In this document: positions 52,270-64,000 of the stretch, piece after piece | Layout: every line of letters starts with the position of its first letter | Numbering within the stretch: the stretch's first letter is position 1 | Assembly (NCBI RefSeq): GCF_030409305.1 | Contig: NZ_JAUFPQ010000023.1 | Span: 62,001 to 126,000, forward strand | Origin: Halomonas maura | GTDB lineage: Bacteria; Pseudomonadota; Gammaproteobacteria; Pseudomonadales; Halomonadaceae | Length of the DNA stretch: 64,000 bases | Direction of reading: 5' to 3' | The notes under the pieces: model-generated | What the model saw: the letters and a program-made list of their open reading frames with translations, nothing else | Databases searched by the model: none | What the model was told of the DNA's origin: nothing | Translations under genes and position numbers: made by a program

Positions 52270-53034
52270 TCAGGGCGGGGTCAGGGCACGATGGACATAG
52301 AGGTCATAGCGGCTGGTCTTGCCCTCCAGCACATGCCGCGGGGCGGGGCCGGGGATGGGCGGGGCCTTGCGCGGTCGCTTGACCACCACCCGGTGGGTGG
52401 CCACGTCGAGTGCCGCCTCGAGCAGGCGGGGCGCATCGGCGTCGTCCCCGGCCAGCGCCCGGAACAGGCGCATCTCCTTCTTGACCAGCGCCGACTTCTC
52501 GCGATGGGGAAACATCGGGTCCAGGTGGATGACCTGGGGTGCGACGCCGCCACCCGCCACCAGGGAGGCGAGATCACGCCCGGCGTCGCCACGGGCCAGG
52601 TGCATGCGCGCGGCGATCTCCGCGGTATCCGCGTCCGCCCGGGCGCGAGCCAGGCCGTCCTCGAGCAGCGCCGCGATGGCCGCGACCCGCTCGATCATCA
52701 GCACCTCGGCGCCCAGCGCGGCCAGCACGAAGGCATCGCGGCCGAGCCCCGCCGTGGCATCCACCACCGAGGGCGTCACGCCCCTGGCCAGCCCGCAGGC
52801 CCGGGCGATGAGCTGGCCCCGACCGCCCCCGAAGCGACGACGATGGGCCGCGCGACCGGCGACGAAGTCGACCGCCAGGGGCTTGCCGTAGGCGCGGGGG
52901 TCGCCGGCCAGCACCAGCCGGCCGTTCTCGCGGCGCAGCACCAGCGCTGCCTCGGCCCCGTCCGGGCTCTCGCGGCCGGGCAGCCCCCAGCGATCGGCCA
53001 GGGCGGCGTCACCCTCGACCGCCACGCCGCTCAT
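52270..53034 (-). CDS. rsmJ: 16S rRNA (guanine1516-N2)-methyltransferase
   Basis: This 254-residue enzyme methylates G1516 of 16S rRNA. The SAM-binding region is [21 protein letters not shown] and the catalytic stretch is [20 protein letters not shown]; both are typical of RsmJ/YhiQ. ATG 53034 overlaps the tsaB stop by four bases (53031-53034), so the two genes are translationally coupled. It is convergent with plsB. Confidence 0.94.
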   Translation of the reverse strand: MSGVAVEGDAALADRWGLPGRESPDGAEAALVLRRENGRLVLAGDPRAYGKPLAVDFVAGRAAHRRRFGGGRGQLIARACGLARGVTPSVVDATAGLGRDAFVLAALGAEVLMIERVAAIAALLEDGLARARADADTAEIAARMHLARGDAGRDLASLVAGGGVAPQVIHLDPMFPHREKSALVKKEMRLFRALAGDDADAPRLLEAALDVATHRVVVKRPRKAPPIPGPAPRHVLEGKTSRYDLYVHRALTPP

Positions 53035-53735
53035 CGGCTCTTCTGCCAGGCGACCCGGTCGCGCAGATAGACCGGCTGCACCTCGTGGGCGGGTCGTCCC
53101 TCCCCGGCGGCGAAGGCCTCGGCGGCCAGCAGCACCATGTCCTCGGCGGCGGGGTCCATCTCGGGCAGGCACTGGCTCAGGCCGGCCTGGACCTGGGGCG
53201 GCATCTGCTCCCACAGGGCCCAGCCGGAGCCGACGCCCACCCAGTCATGGTCGGCATGGCCGGGGGGCAGGCATAGCCGCGAGGGCGGCAGCACCGCCTC
53301 CGCCGCCAGGGCCTCGACACGGCCTTCCTGGCAGCGCCAGGCCGCGGCGTAGACCTCGCCCATGCGGGCATCCAGGGCGGTGAACAGGTAGCGGTAATGG
53401 TGGCGACGATGAGCGCCCAGGGCCAGCGCCGCCAGGGTCGAGATCCCGAGCAGGGGGCGGTCCAGGCCGAATGCCAGGCCCTGGGCGGTCCCGGCGGCGA
53501 TGCGCAGCCCGGTGAAGGAGCCCGGCCCCCGGCCATAGGCCACCGCATCCAGGTCGGCGGGCGCCACCCCGGCCTCGCCGAGGACCTCGTCGACCATCGG
53601 CAGCAGGCGGCGGGTATGCGCGCGGGGGGTGAGTTCGAAGCGGGAGATCAGCGTGTCCGCCTGGCCGTTGCGGCGGTGCAGCACGGCGGCGGAGCAGGCG
53701 CTCGAGGAGGCATCCAGGGCCAGCAGGATGGGCAT
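53031..53735 (-). CDS. tsaB: tRNA threonylcarbamoyladenosine biosynthesis protein TsaB
   Basis: This 234-residue ASKHA-fold protein works with TsaD and TsaE to make t6A37 in tRNAs. [16 protein letters not shown] at the start and [22 protein letters not shown] (seen in parts near residue 70) are diagnostic. It is followed by rsmJ with a four-base overlap. A TATAAT at 53774-53769 on the minus strand lies about 35 bases upstream. The window also holds trmO, which modifies the same t6A nucleoside. Confidence 0.94.
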   Translation of the reverse strand: MPILLALDASSSACSAAVLHRRNGQADTLISRFELTPRAHTRRLLPMVDEVLGEAGVAPADLDAVAYGRGPGSFTGLRIAAGTAQGLAFGLDRPLLGISTLAALALGAHRRHHYRYLFTALDARMGEVYAAAWRCQEGRVEALAAEAVLPPSRLCLPPGHADHDWVGVGSGWALWEQMPPQVQAGLSQCLPEMDPAAEDMVLLAAEAFAAGEGRPAHEVQPVYLRDRVAWQKSR

Positions 53736-53768
53736 GGGGAGTCACGCAGTGGCGAAAAATGTCGGGGC

Positions 53769-53801
53769 ATTATACGACAACGGCCCGCGGATGCGGGCCG
53801 T
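53769..53801 (-). promoter_or_regulatory. Hairpin after adk and tsaB promoter -10
   Basis: A nine-pair stem (arms 53780-53788 and 53793-53801, four-base loop) lies after the adk stop and could end that transcript. A perfect TATAAT follows on the minus strand (53774-53769), with no clear -35, and would start tsaB. Confidence 0.5.
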
Positions 53802-53823
53802 CGTGAGGCGAGACGGGGCGGGA

Positions 53824-54630
<807 letters not shown>

Positions 54631-54676
54631 CAACTAGCACTTTGGTCGGCTCGCCGTGCCGAGCCGGGCAGAAACG

Positions 54677-54702
54677 CCGACGGCGCCTGGTGGCGCCGTC
54701 GG
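54677..54702 (-). terminator. GC-rich hairpin directly after aceF
   Basis: An 11-pair stem (54677-54687 with 54692-54702, four-base loop) begins about 20 bases after the aceF stop. It has no clean T-run and is probably the first part of a tandem stop with the terminator at 54599-54630. Confidence 0.55.
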
Positions 54703-54723
54703 TCGTGGTTCACCCGTTCCCGA

Positions 54724-56733
54724 TCAGAGCAGCAGGCGACGGATGTCGGTCAGCACCTGGCCGAGGAAGGCGGTGAAGCGAGCCGCATCGGCGCCGTTGA
54801 CCGCTCGGTGGTCGTAGGACAGCGACAGCGGCATGGTCAGTCGCGGCTGGAAGGCCGCGCCGTCCCACACCGGCTTCATGGAGGCCTTGGAAACGCCGAG
54901 GATGGCGACCTCCGGGGCGTTGACGATGGGCGTGAAGGCCGTGCCGCCGATCGAGCCCAGGCTGGAGATGGTGAAGCAGCCACCGGTCATCTCCTCGCGC
55001 TTGAGCTTCTTCGACTGGGCCTTGCCCGCCAGCGCCACGGACTCCTTGGCCAGCTCGATCAGCGACTTCTTGTCGGCGTCGCGAATCACCGGGACCATCA
55101 GGCCATCCGGGGTGTCCACGGCGATGCCGATATGCACGTACTTCTTGTGCACCACGGTCTCGCCATCGCTCTTCAGGCTGACATTGAACTGCGGGTACTT
55201 GCGCAACGCGAAGGCACAGGCCTTGATCAGGAAGGGCAGCGGCGTGAGCTTGGCCCCCTGGGCCTCGGCCTCGGCCTTCATCGACTTGCGGAAGGCCTCC
55301 AGTTCGGTGATGTCGGCCTCGTCGAACTGGGTCACGTGGGGCAGGTTGACCCAGCTGCGATGCAGGTTGGTGGCGCCCATCTTCATCAGGCGCCCCATGG
55401 TCTTCTCCTCGACCTCGCCGAACTGGCTGAAGTCCTGGTCGGGGATCGGCGGGATGCCGCCGCCACCCGCCGCGGCCGCGGGAGCGGCGGCCGGCGCCTG
55501 GGTCTGGGCGGCCATGACCTGCTTGACGTAGGCGTGCACGTCCTCCTTGAGCACCCGCTCCTTGGGACCACTGGGCTTGACCAGGCCGAGGTCGACGCCG
55601 AGTTCGCGGGCCAGCATGCGCACCGCCGGACCGGCATGCACCAGCTTGCTATCGCGGGGCTTGTGGGCCGCCATCTGGGCCTCGGGGCTGGGTCGTCCCA
55701 CCGGGGCGGCCGCCTGCTTCTCGGCGACGGCCGTGGACGTCCCGGCCGTCGCCTCGGCCTTCGCCGCGCTCTTCTGCGCAGCGGCCTTGGGCGCGGGCTT
55801 GGCGCCGGCGGTCTCGATATAGCCGATCAGGTCACCCTCGGAGACGGTATCGCCCTCCTTGACGGTGAGCTCGACCAGCGTGCCCTTGAAGGGGCTCGGC
55901 ACGTCCATGGAGGCCTTGTCGGATTCCAGGGTGATCAGCGGGTCTTCCTCGTCGACCGAGTCGCCGACGCTGGCGGCGATCTCGATCACCGGCACGTCGC
56001 TGGAGCCGGACAGGTCGGGTACGCGCACCTCGCGACGCTCGGGCGCGCCACTCGCCGCCGCCTCGGACGCCGGTTCCGCCTGGGGCTCGGGTGCCGGGGT
56101 CTCGGACGCGGCAGCCTTGGCGGGCGCCTCGGCCTCGTCGCCGGCGGCGCCGACCTGCATGGAGCCGATGACGTCGCCCTCGGAGACGGTATCGCCCTCC
56201 TTGACCGTCAGGCTGACGATCTTGCCGGCATGGGGACTCGGCACGTCCATGGAGGCCTTGTCGGACTCCAGGGTGATCAGGGTGTCTTCCTCGGCGACCT
56301 CGTCGCCTTCGGCCACCGCCACCTCGATGATCTCCACATCGGCGGAGCCACCCAGGTCGGGCACCGTGATGTCGACGGTGCGGCTGCCGCCGCCGGCACG
56401 CTTGGCCGCCGGCGCCTCGGGCTCGGACGCCGGCTCGGGCTCGGCGGCCGGGGCCTCGGCGGTCTCACCGGCCTCGCCATCGGCATCACCGCCGCCCTCG
56501 GCCTCGATCTCGACGATATCGTCCCCCTCGGAGACGGTGTCGCCCTCCTTGACCAGCACCTTCAGCACCTTGCCCCCCTTGGGGGCGGGCACGTCCATGG
56601 AGGCCTTGTCGGATTCCAGGGTGATCAGGGTGTCCTCGGGCTCGATGACGTCGCCTTCCGACACCGCGATCTCGATGATTTCCACATCGGTATCGCCACC
56701 GATGTCGGGCACTTTGATGATTTCGCTACTCAA
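54724..56733 (-). CDS. aceF: Pyruvate dehydrogenase E2, dihydrolipoamide acetyltransferase
   Basis: This 669-residue E2 forms the core of pyruvate dehydrogenase and transfers acetyl groups to CoA. It has three lipoyl domains, each with the lipoylated Lys in ESDKASMDVP, joined by Ala/Pro/Glu-rich linkers, then a peripheral-subunit binding domain (about 360-395) and the catalytic domain ending with SYDHRAVNGADAARFTAF. Three lipoyl domains match Escherichia coli rather than Pseudomonas (two). It lies 70 bases after aceE and is followed by tandem hairpins. Confidence 0.97.
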   Translation of the reverse strand: MSSEIIKVPDIGGDTDVEIIEIAVSEGDVIEPEDTLITLESDKASMDVPAPKGGKVLKVLVKEGDTVSEGDDIVEIEAEGGGDADGEAGETAEAPAAEPEPASEPEAPAAKRAGGGSRTVDITVPDLGGSADVEIIEVAVAEGDEVAEEDTLITLESDKASMDVPSPHAGKIVSLTVKEGDTVSEGDVIGSMQVGAAGDEAEAPAKAAASETPAPEPQAEPASEAAASGAPERREVRVPDLSGSSDVPVIEIAASVGDSVDEEDPLITLESDKASMDVPSPFKGTLVELTVKEGDTVSEGDLIGYIETAGAKPAPKAAAQKSAAKAEATAGTSTAVAEKQAAAPVGRPSPEAQMAAHKPRDSKLVHAGPAVRMLARELGVDLGLVKPSGPKERVLKEDVHAYVKQVMAAQTQAPAAAPAAAAGGGGIPPIPDQDFSQFGEVEEKTMGRLMKMGATNLHRSWVNLPHVTQFDEADITELEAFRKSMKAEAEAQGAKLTPLPFLIKACAFALRKYPQFNVSLKSDGETVVHKKYVHIGIAVDTPDGLMVPVIRDADKKSLIELAKESVALAGKAQSKKLKREEMTGGCFTISSLGSIGGTAFTPIVNAPEVAILGVSKASMKPVWDGAAFQPRLTMPLSLSYDHRAVNGADAARFTAFLGQVLTDIRRLLL

Positions 56734-56803
56734 GGTCGCGCTCCTTCAAACTCTTGACGGGGGCGGGCCCGACGGGCCCGCCATGCCACCGGTGGTCGAC
56801 GCC

Positions 56804-59476
<2,673 letters not shown>

Positions 59477-59812
59477 AGACGTCTCTCCGAATGACGCTGC
59501 GGCTCTGCTCCCGCAGCTGGGGTGTGGCGTTTTAATGACGGTCAGGAGGGATCACCTCCACGCCGTTGTCCTAGGTTGTAGTCGTTTTACAAGTCAACGC
59601 GACCCATGTCGGTGGGTGCGCCGAAGATACCGCAAACGCTCGCGGCTGCCAATTAGAGCAAGATTGAAAAATATTTTCAAAAAAAGCAGAGGGCCGCCCA
59701 GTCACTGGTCAGCCGGGGCCTCACGTTGAACGCAGGCGCTCGAGAAAGGCCCCAGCCAGGCCGTACCACCCGTGGCAGCCGGCGAGGAGCGCACGATATT
59801 ATGCATGTTTTA
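59477..59812. other. Intergenic region upstream of aceE and downstream of ampD
   Basis: The 336 bases contain an AT-rich stretch at 59655-59690 with a 17-base near-palindrome TTGAAAAATATTTTCAA (59664-59680). There is also a TTGACT on the minus strand at 59597-59592, without a convincing -10. No gene is seen. The aceE promoter should lie here. Confidence 0.5.
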
Positions 59813-60382
59813 TTACGCATAAATGTCGGCCGCCACCAGCTGCTGACGAAAGTAGGCCCAGTCGAAGGCCGGCCCGGGATCGCTCTTGCGTAACGGCGCG
59901 ACATGGGCATGGCCGGTGATGCGCTCGGCCGTGAGCGCCGGATAGTGCGCCTGCAAGGCCCGGGTGGCCGTCGCCAGGGCCCGGTACTGGGCCTGAGTGT
60001 AGGGGGACACCTCGTCCCCTTCCAACTCGATGCCTACCGCGAAATCGTTCAGCGCCCGGCGCTCGACGCCGCCCTCCCGCCAACGCGAGCGACCGGCGTG
60101 CCAGGCGCGCGCCTGAAAGGGCACGAACTGCACGCACTCGCCGTCGCGGCGGATCAGCAGGTGCGCCGAGACCCTGAGGCCGGCGATCGCGGTGAAGAAG
60201 GGATGGCCGGCGGGATCGAGGCAGTTGGTGAACAGCCGCTCGATCGCATCGCCGCCGAACTGTCCCGGCGGCAGGCTGATGGAGTGCAGCACCAGCAGCG
60301 AGACCTCGCCGTCCGGGCGCCTGTCCTGATTGGGTGACGGCACCCGGCGGGCGCCCTCGAGCCAGCCCTGGTGAATCGGCAT
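59813..60382 (-). CDS. ampD: 1,6-anhydro-N-acetylmuramyl-L-alanine amidase AmpD
   Basis: This 189-residue cytoplasmic zinc amidase recycles cell-wall muropeptides and so limits induction of AmpC-type beta-lactamases in species that have one. It has the zinc-binding His in LLVLHSISLPPG (about 33), NDFAVGIELEG with the catalytic Glu, and HAHVAPLRKSDPGPAFDW with the last ligands. Length matches AmpD (about 185). It is divergent from nadC, an arrangement common in gammaproteobacteria. Confidence 0.95.
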   Translation of the reverse strand: MPIHQGWLEGARRVPSPNQDRRPDGEVSLLVLHSISLPPGQFGGDAIERLFTNCLDPAGHPFFTAIAGLRVSAHLLIRRDGECVQFVPFQARAWHAGRSRWREGGVERRALNDFAVGIELEGDEVSPYTQAQYRALATATRALQAHYPALTAERITGHAHVAPLRKSDPGPAFDWAYFRQQLVAADIYA

Positions 60383-60391
60383 CTTTCCCCC

Positions 60392-61311
<920 letters not shown>

Positions 61312-61315
61312 GCGC

Positions 61316-61864
61316 TCAGCCACCCGACGCTTCCAGCGACTTCACCAGATGCCGGCGGCACAGCCGCTGGCCGCCCCGCTCGACCCACTCCTCGCGCACC
61401 CGCCGCCAGCCACGGCGCTCCAGCGCGTCGGCCATCACCAGGCTGGCGTCGATACCCAGGCGCGTCACCCCCTGCTCCCGCAACAGCCGCTCGGCGTGCG
61501 CCAGCAGGGTCGAGCCGATGCCGCGGCGGGCCAGGGAGGGCCAGACATAGAGGGACTCGACGTGGTGACGCCGCGAGTCGATCTCGATGAAGCCCACGCA
61601 GCGTCCGTCACGGGTCGCCACCAGGGTGGTATAGAGGGCCTGGCGCGCCACCCAGGCACAGCCCTCGCGGGGCAGCACCGCGGCCCATGCCTCCCGCGCC
61701 GCCAGTGTGTAGTGCGCCATGGCCCCCTGCATGACCGCGTGGCGAAAGACCTCGGCCTGGTCGGTGCCGTCCTGGACCCGCGCGCGGCGATAGAGAATAC
61801 GCGGCGGCCGGGTGGCGACCGGAGCGTCCAGGGGCGCCGGGGAAACGGGGTCGGCATGACGCAT
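61316..61864 (-). CDS. GNAT family N-acetyltransferase
   Basis: This 182-residue protein has the GNAT acyl-CoA binding pattern RRGIGSTLLAHAERLL (about 125) and a preceding strand HHVESLYVWPSLA. It resembles the YafP-like group with YRRARVQDGTDQAEVFRHAV near the start; the substrate is unknown. ATG 61864 has AGGAAG seven bases upstream. An open frame extends upstream toward 61945 without a ribosome site. It is divergent from trmO. Confidence 0.88.
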   Translation of the reverse strand: MRHADPVSPAPLDAPVATRPPRILYRRARVQDGTDQAEVFRHAVMQGAMAHYTLAAREAWAAVLPREGCAWVARQALYTTLVATRDGRCVGFIEIDSRRHHVESLYVWPSLARRGIGSTLLAHAERLLREQGVTRLGIDASLVMADALERRGWRRVREEWVERGGQRLCRRHLVKSLEASGG

Positions 61865-61956
61865 AAGGGGCTTCCTGCGAGAATGGTGACGCCCCGAGAT
61901 TACCGAAGCCGAACGCCCGGGCCAATGCCCGACGGCGACCGCCACCAGGACCCGCC

Positions 61957-62682
61957 ATGCCCGCCCCTTCTGCCGCCGCCCTGCCGATGACGCCCATCGG
62001 GCATATCGCCAGCGACTTTCCCGACAAGTTCGGCATCCCGCGCCAGCCCGGGCTGGCCGAGGCCGCCCGCGCCCGCCTGGTCCTGGCGCCGCCCTTCGAC
62101 GACCCGCTGGCGGTGCGCGGCCTGGAGGCCTTCAGCCACCTCTGGCTGACCTTCGTCTTCCACCTGAGCCCCGAGCGCTGGACGCCCCTGGTGCGGCCGC
62201 CGCGCCTGGGGGGCAATGCCCGGGTGGGGGTCTTCGCCAGCCGCAGCACCCACCGCCCCAATCGCCTGGGCCTGTCGCTGGTGGAACTCGTCGCCATCGA
62301 CACGCGCGCCGGGGTGAGCCTGACGCTGCGCGGGGCCGACCTGGTGGACGGCACCCCGGTACTCGACATCAAGCCCTACCTGCCCTGGGCCGAGGCCCGC
62401 CCCGAGGCCCGGGCCGGCTTCGCCCCGGCGGCCCCGCCCGCACTGCCGGTCACCTTCACGGCCGAGGCCGAAGCCGCCCTCGCCGCCCGGACCGACGGCG
62501 ACACCCTGCGCGCGCTGATCGCCCAGGTGCTGGCCCAGGATCCCCGCCCGGCCTACCGCAAGGGGACTGAGGACCGGATCTACGGGCTCCGCCTGCGCGA
62601 CGTGGACGTGCGTTTCCGCGCCGTGGCCGGAGAAAATGGCATCGTGCAGTTGCGAGTGCTCATGGTGGTCCCTTGGGCATAG
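61957..62682 (+). CDS. trmO: tRNA (t6A37) N6-methyltransferase TrmO
   Basis: This 241-residue protein of the TrmO/TsaA/YaeB family methylates t6A37 to m6t6A in certain tRNAs, such as tRNA-Thr. PIGHIASDFPDKFGIPRQPG, the SAM-binding loop ASRSTHRPNRLGLSLVEL and LDIKPYLPW are diagnostic, followed by a C-terminal domain with DPRPAYRKG. The substrate t6A is made by the TsaB pathway, also encoded here. The start ATG 61957 lies 92 bases after the divergent GNAT start. Confidence 0.93.
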   Translation: MPAPSAAALPMTPIGHIASDFPDKFGIPRQPGLAEAARARLVLAPPFDDPLAVRGLEAFSHLWLTFVFHLSPERWTPLVRPPRLGGNARVGVFASRSTHRPNRLGLSLVELVAIDTRAGVSLTLRGADLVDGTPVLDIKPYLPWAEARPEARAGFAPAAPPALPVTFTAEAEAALAARTDGDTLRALIAQVLAQDPRPAYRKGTEDRIYGLRLRDVDVRFRAVAGENGIVQLRVLMVVPWA

Positions 62683-62722
62683 GCCCTCAGAGCGTCGTCA
62701 TTGCCTGCCTCTCTCGGACGCC

Positions 62723-63583
62723 TCATGATGCACGGGCAGAATAGTCATCGATCACCTTCTGGTACTGGCTGGGCGAGGCCCCGATATGGCGTCGGAAGAA
62801 GCGAGTGAAGTGGCCCTGTTCAGAGAACCCCAAGGATTCCGACAAGTTGCCCAGGGTGCCGGGGCGATTGTTGGAAAGGCAGTGGAACGCCATCTGCATC
62901 TTGCCGATATTGGCAAACATCTGCGGTGTCATGCCGGTGTTCTTCTTGAAGAGGGTAAAGAAATGCGCCCGGGAAAGGCCGCACTGGCGGGCGATGCCTT
63001 CCATGTCCAGTTCCCCCTGGGGATGGTCGAGAATGAACTGGCTCGCCTGGCGAATGCGGGCATCGTAGAAGTCGCTGGCAACACCCACTCGCAGCCTGGC
63101 CAGGTGGCGCCAGTCAGAATGTTTCTCGGTGATCCCGATAAGCAAATCAAAAAGCAGCTCTTCCAGCCTGTCCTGAGGCACCAGCCCGAAAGAGAACATG
63201 GCATCGATCAGCAGGTCCGCATGATCCCGCATGCGGGGCGTGAGTTCGATGCAGGGGCTGGAGAAGAAGTCGGGTCGGCCACTCAGTGCCAGTCCACGCT
63301 GCAAGGCCGCCAGCCAGCTCGGCTCGATGTAGAGGGCCAGGATCAGGGTGTCGGCGGCACCGCTCTGGTGATCGTAGAAGTGCGGCTCCCAGGCGTTGAT
63401 GAGCACCGCCGTCCTGTCGGTCAGCGGCAGCCGGCGATCGCGCACCGAGAAGTAGGTATCCTCCCCGGAGACCTTGAGCAGTACATGGCATTCGGAATGG
63501 GCGTGGGGCACCAGCGACTCGTCCATGTCCAGCAGGGCAACGCGACCAAACTCGCCATGCAAGATGCGGTGGGCACTCGACAT
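62723..63583 (-). CDS. AraC-family transcriptional regulator
   Basis: This 286-residue regulator has an N-terminal cupin-like sensor domain (about 15-140, with PHAHSECHVLLKVSGED) and a C-terminal double helix-turn-helix (about 195-280) with IARQCGLSRAHFFTLFKKNTG and ESLGFSEQGHFTRFFRRHIG. The effector is unknown. ATG 63583 has GAGGA upstream. A short dyad GCTGG-N6-CCAGC (63615-63630) lies just upstream and may be its own operator. It could control a gene outside the window. Confidence 0.9.
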   Translation of the reverse strand: MSSAHRILHGEFGRVALLDMDESLVPHAHSECHVLLKVSGEDTYFSVRDRRLPLTDRTAVLINAWEPHFYDHQSGAADTLILALYIEPSWLAALQRGLALSGRPDFFSSPCIELTPRMRDHADLLIDAMFSFGLVPQDRLEELLFDLLIGITEKHSDWRHLARLRVGVASDFYDARIRQASQFILDHPQGELDMEGIARQCGLSRAHFFTLFKKNTGMTPQMFANIGKMQMAFHCLSNNRPGTLGNLSESLGFSEQGHFTRFFRRHIGASPSQYQKVIDDYSARAS

Positions 63584-63687
63584 GACGTCCTCGTTAGTGG
63601 AAGTGTAAGGGCATGCTGGTACAAGCCAGCGTACCATCTCTTACCCGTGCACCGGCCACAGCCAGACCAAAGTCGATGGCGAGTCAC

Positions 63688-64000
63688 TCAGCGGCCACTA
63701 CGCCTTGCCCAGGCAAGATCCACTGGCCTGTCCACATCCTCCATGACGCCCGGGTCCTGAACCTTGATCTCGATACAGGCATCCCGATGCCGCCGCACCA
63801 CGCTGCGGGCTCCCTCGTCGTCGGTCAGTTGCTCGAGCGAGCCCCAGAAACACCGGCCGAACAGCACCGGGTGCCCACCCTGCCCCCGATAGAAGGGCCG
63901 CACGATCGCCCGATCACTAGCCCTTGAGCACAATAGAGCAAAGGTGTCCTCGCTCAACCAAGGCATATCGCCCAGCATCACCGCCACCGCAAGGGCTTGG
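63688..64000 (-). CDS. MobA/MocA-like nucleotidyltransferase (3' part only)
   Basis: The frame is open from the right window edge (minus strand) to its stop at 63688, giving 103 visible C-terminal residues. It begins ALAVAVMLGDMPWLSEDTF, where LGDMP is the metal-binding motif of MobA-like NTP transferases, and continues RPFYRGQGGHPVLFGRCFW. This matches the MocA/CoxE-associated group (molybdenum cofactor cytidylyl- or guanylyltransferases). The 5' half, including the nucleotide-binding N-terminus, lies outside the window. Confidence 0.88.
   Translation of the reverse strand, partial: QALAVAVMLGDMPWLSEDTFALLCSRASDRAIVRPFYRGQGGHPVLFGRCFWGSLEQLTDDEGARSVVRRHRDACIEIKVQDPGVMEDVDRPVDLAWARRSGR

Noticed and set aside
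59569..59597. TTGACT with CTAGGA 17 bases later as an aceE promoter
   Set aside because: The second hexamer shares no position with TATAAT, so the promoter claim was dropped.

Overview
The window looks like a chromosomal core segment from a high-GC, aerobic, moderately halophilic gammaproteobacterium, most likely a Halomonas-type member of the Halomonadaceae. The evidence is the gammaproteobacterial gene orders (rnr-rlmB-rpsF-rpsR-rplI-dnaB, aceE-aceF, ccoNOQP-GHIS-hemN-fnr), a HiPIP electron carrier, and many acid-rich proteins. No phage, transposase, CRISPR array or integrase is visible, so this is housekeeping DNA rather than an accessory island.

1-11 kb: hemH (ferrochelatase), an AI-2E-family permease, two small hypothetical genes, then a minus-strand translation and RNA-metabolism block (rnr, rlmB, rpsF, rpsR, a DUF2232 membrane protein, rplI, dnaB). 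rpsF is preceded by a promoter and an S6:S18-type leader hairpin. 11-21 kb: three identical tRNA-Leu(CAG) genes, a membrane-anchored NucA-type nuclease, a stand-alone Lrp/AsnC sensor domain, a Tat-exported HiPIP, the stress-linked prkA-yeaH-spoVR operon, fadH, and a five-gene tRNA operon (Val-Asp-Asp-Val-Asp in transcription order) with a near-consensus promoter and a terminator.

22-33 kb: a complete cbb3 oxidase locus on the plus strand. ccoNOQP encodes the enzyme, ccoGHIS its copper and assembly factors. A DsbD/SafE-type membrane protein, a divergent HemN-like radical-SAM protein and fnr follow. An FNR-type box lies about 41.5 bases before a plausible start site for ccoN, so fnr may control the locus it closes. 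33-35 kb holds ttcA and a DnaQ-like protein that has lost catalytic residues.

34.9-47 kb: an acetate module made of a cNMP/CBS/DUF294 signalling protein, a DUF4212 subunit with its Na+/solute symporter, an unknown two-helix protein, a CrbS/MxtR-type hybrid kinase with a built-in symporter domain, its CrbR/ErdR-type LuxR regulator, and acs. A similar 15-base motif lies upstream of both the symporter and acs. 47-64 kb: sprT, a UPF0149 gene, a cardiolipin-synthase-like gene, plsB, rsmJ-tsaB, adk, pyruvate dehydrogenase aceE-aceF, ampD, nadC, a GNAT gene, trmO, an AraC regulator, and the 3' part of a MobA/MocA-like nucleotidyltransferase cut by the window end.

Coordinates were read by hand. Functions rest on recognised motifs and gene order, not on database searches.
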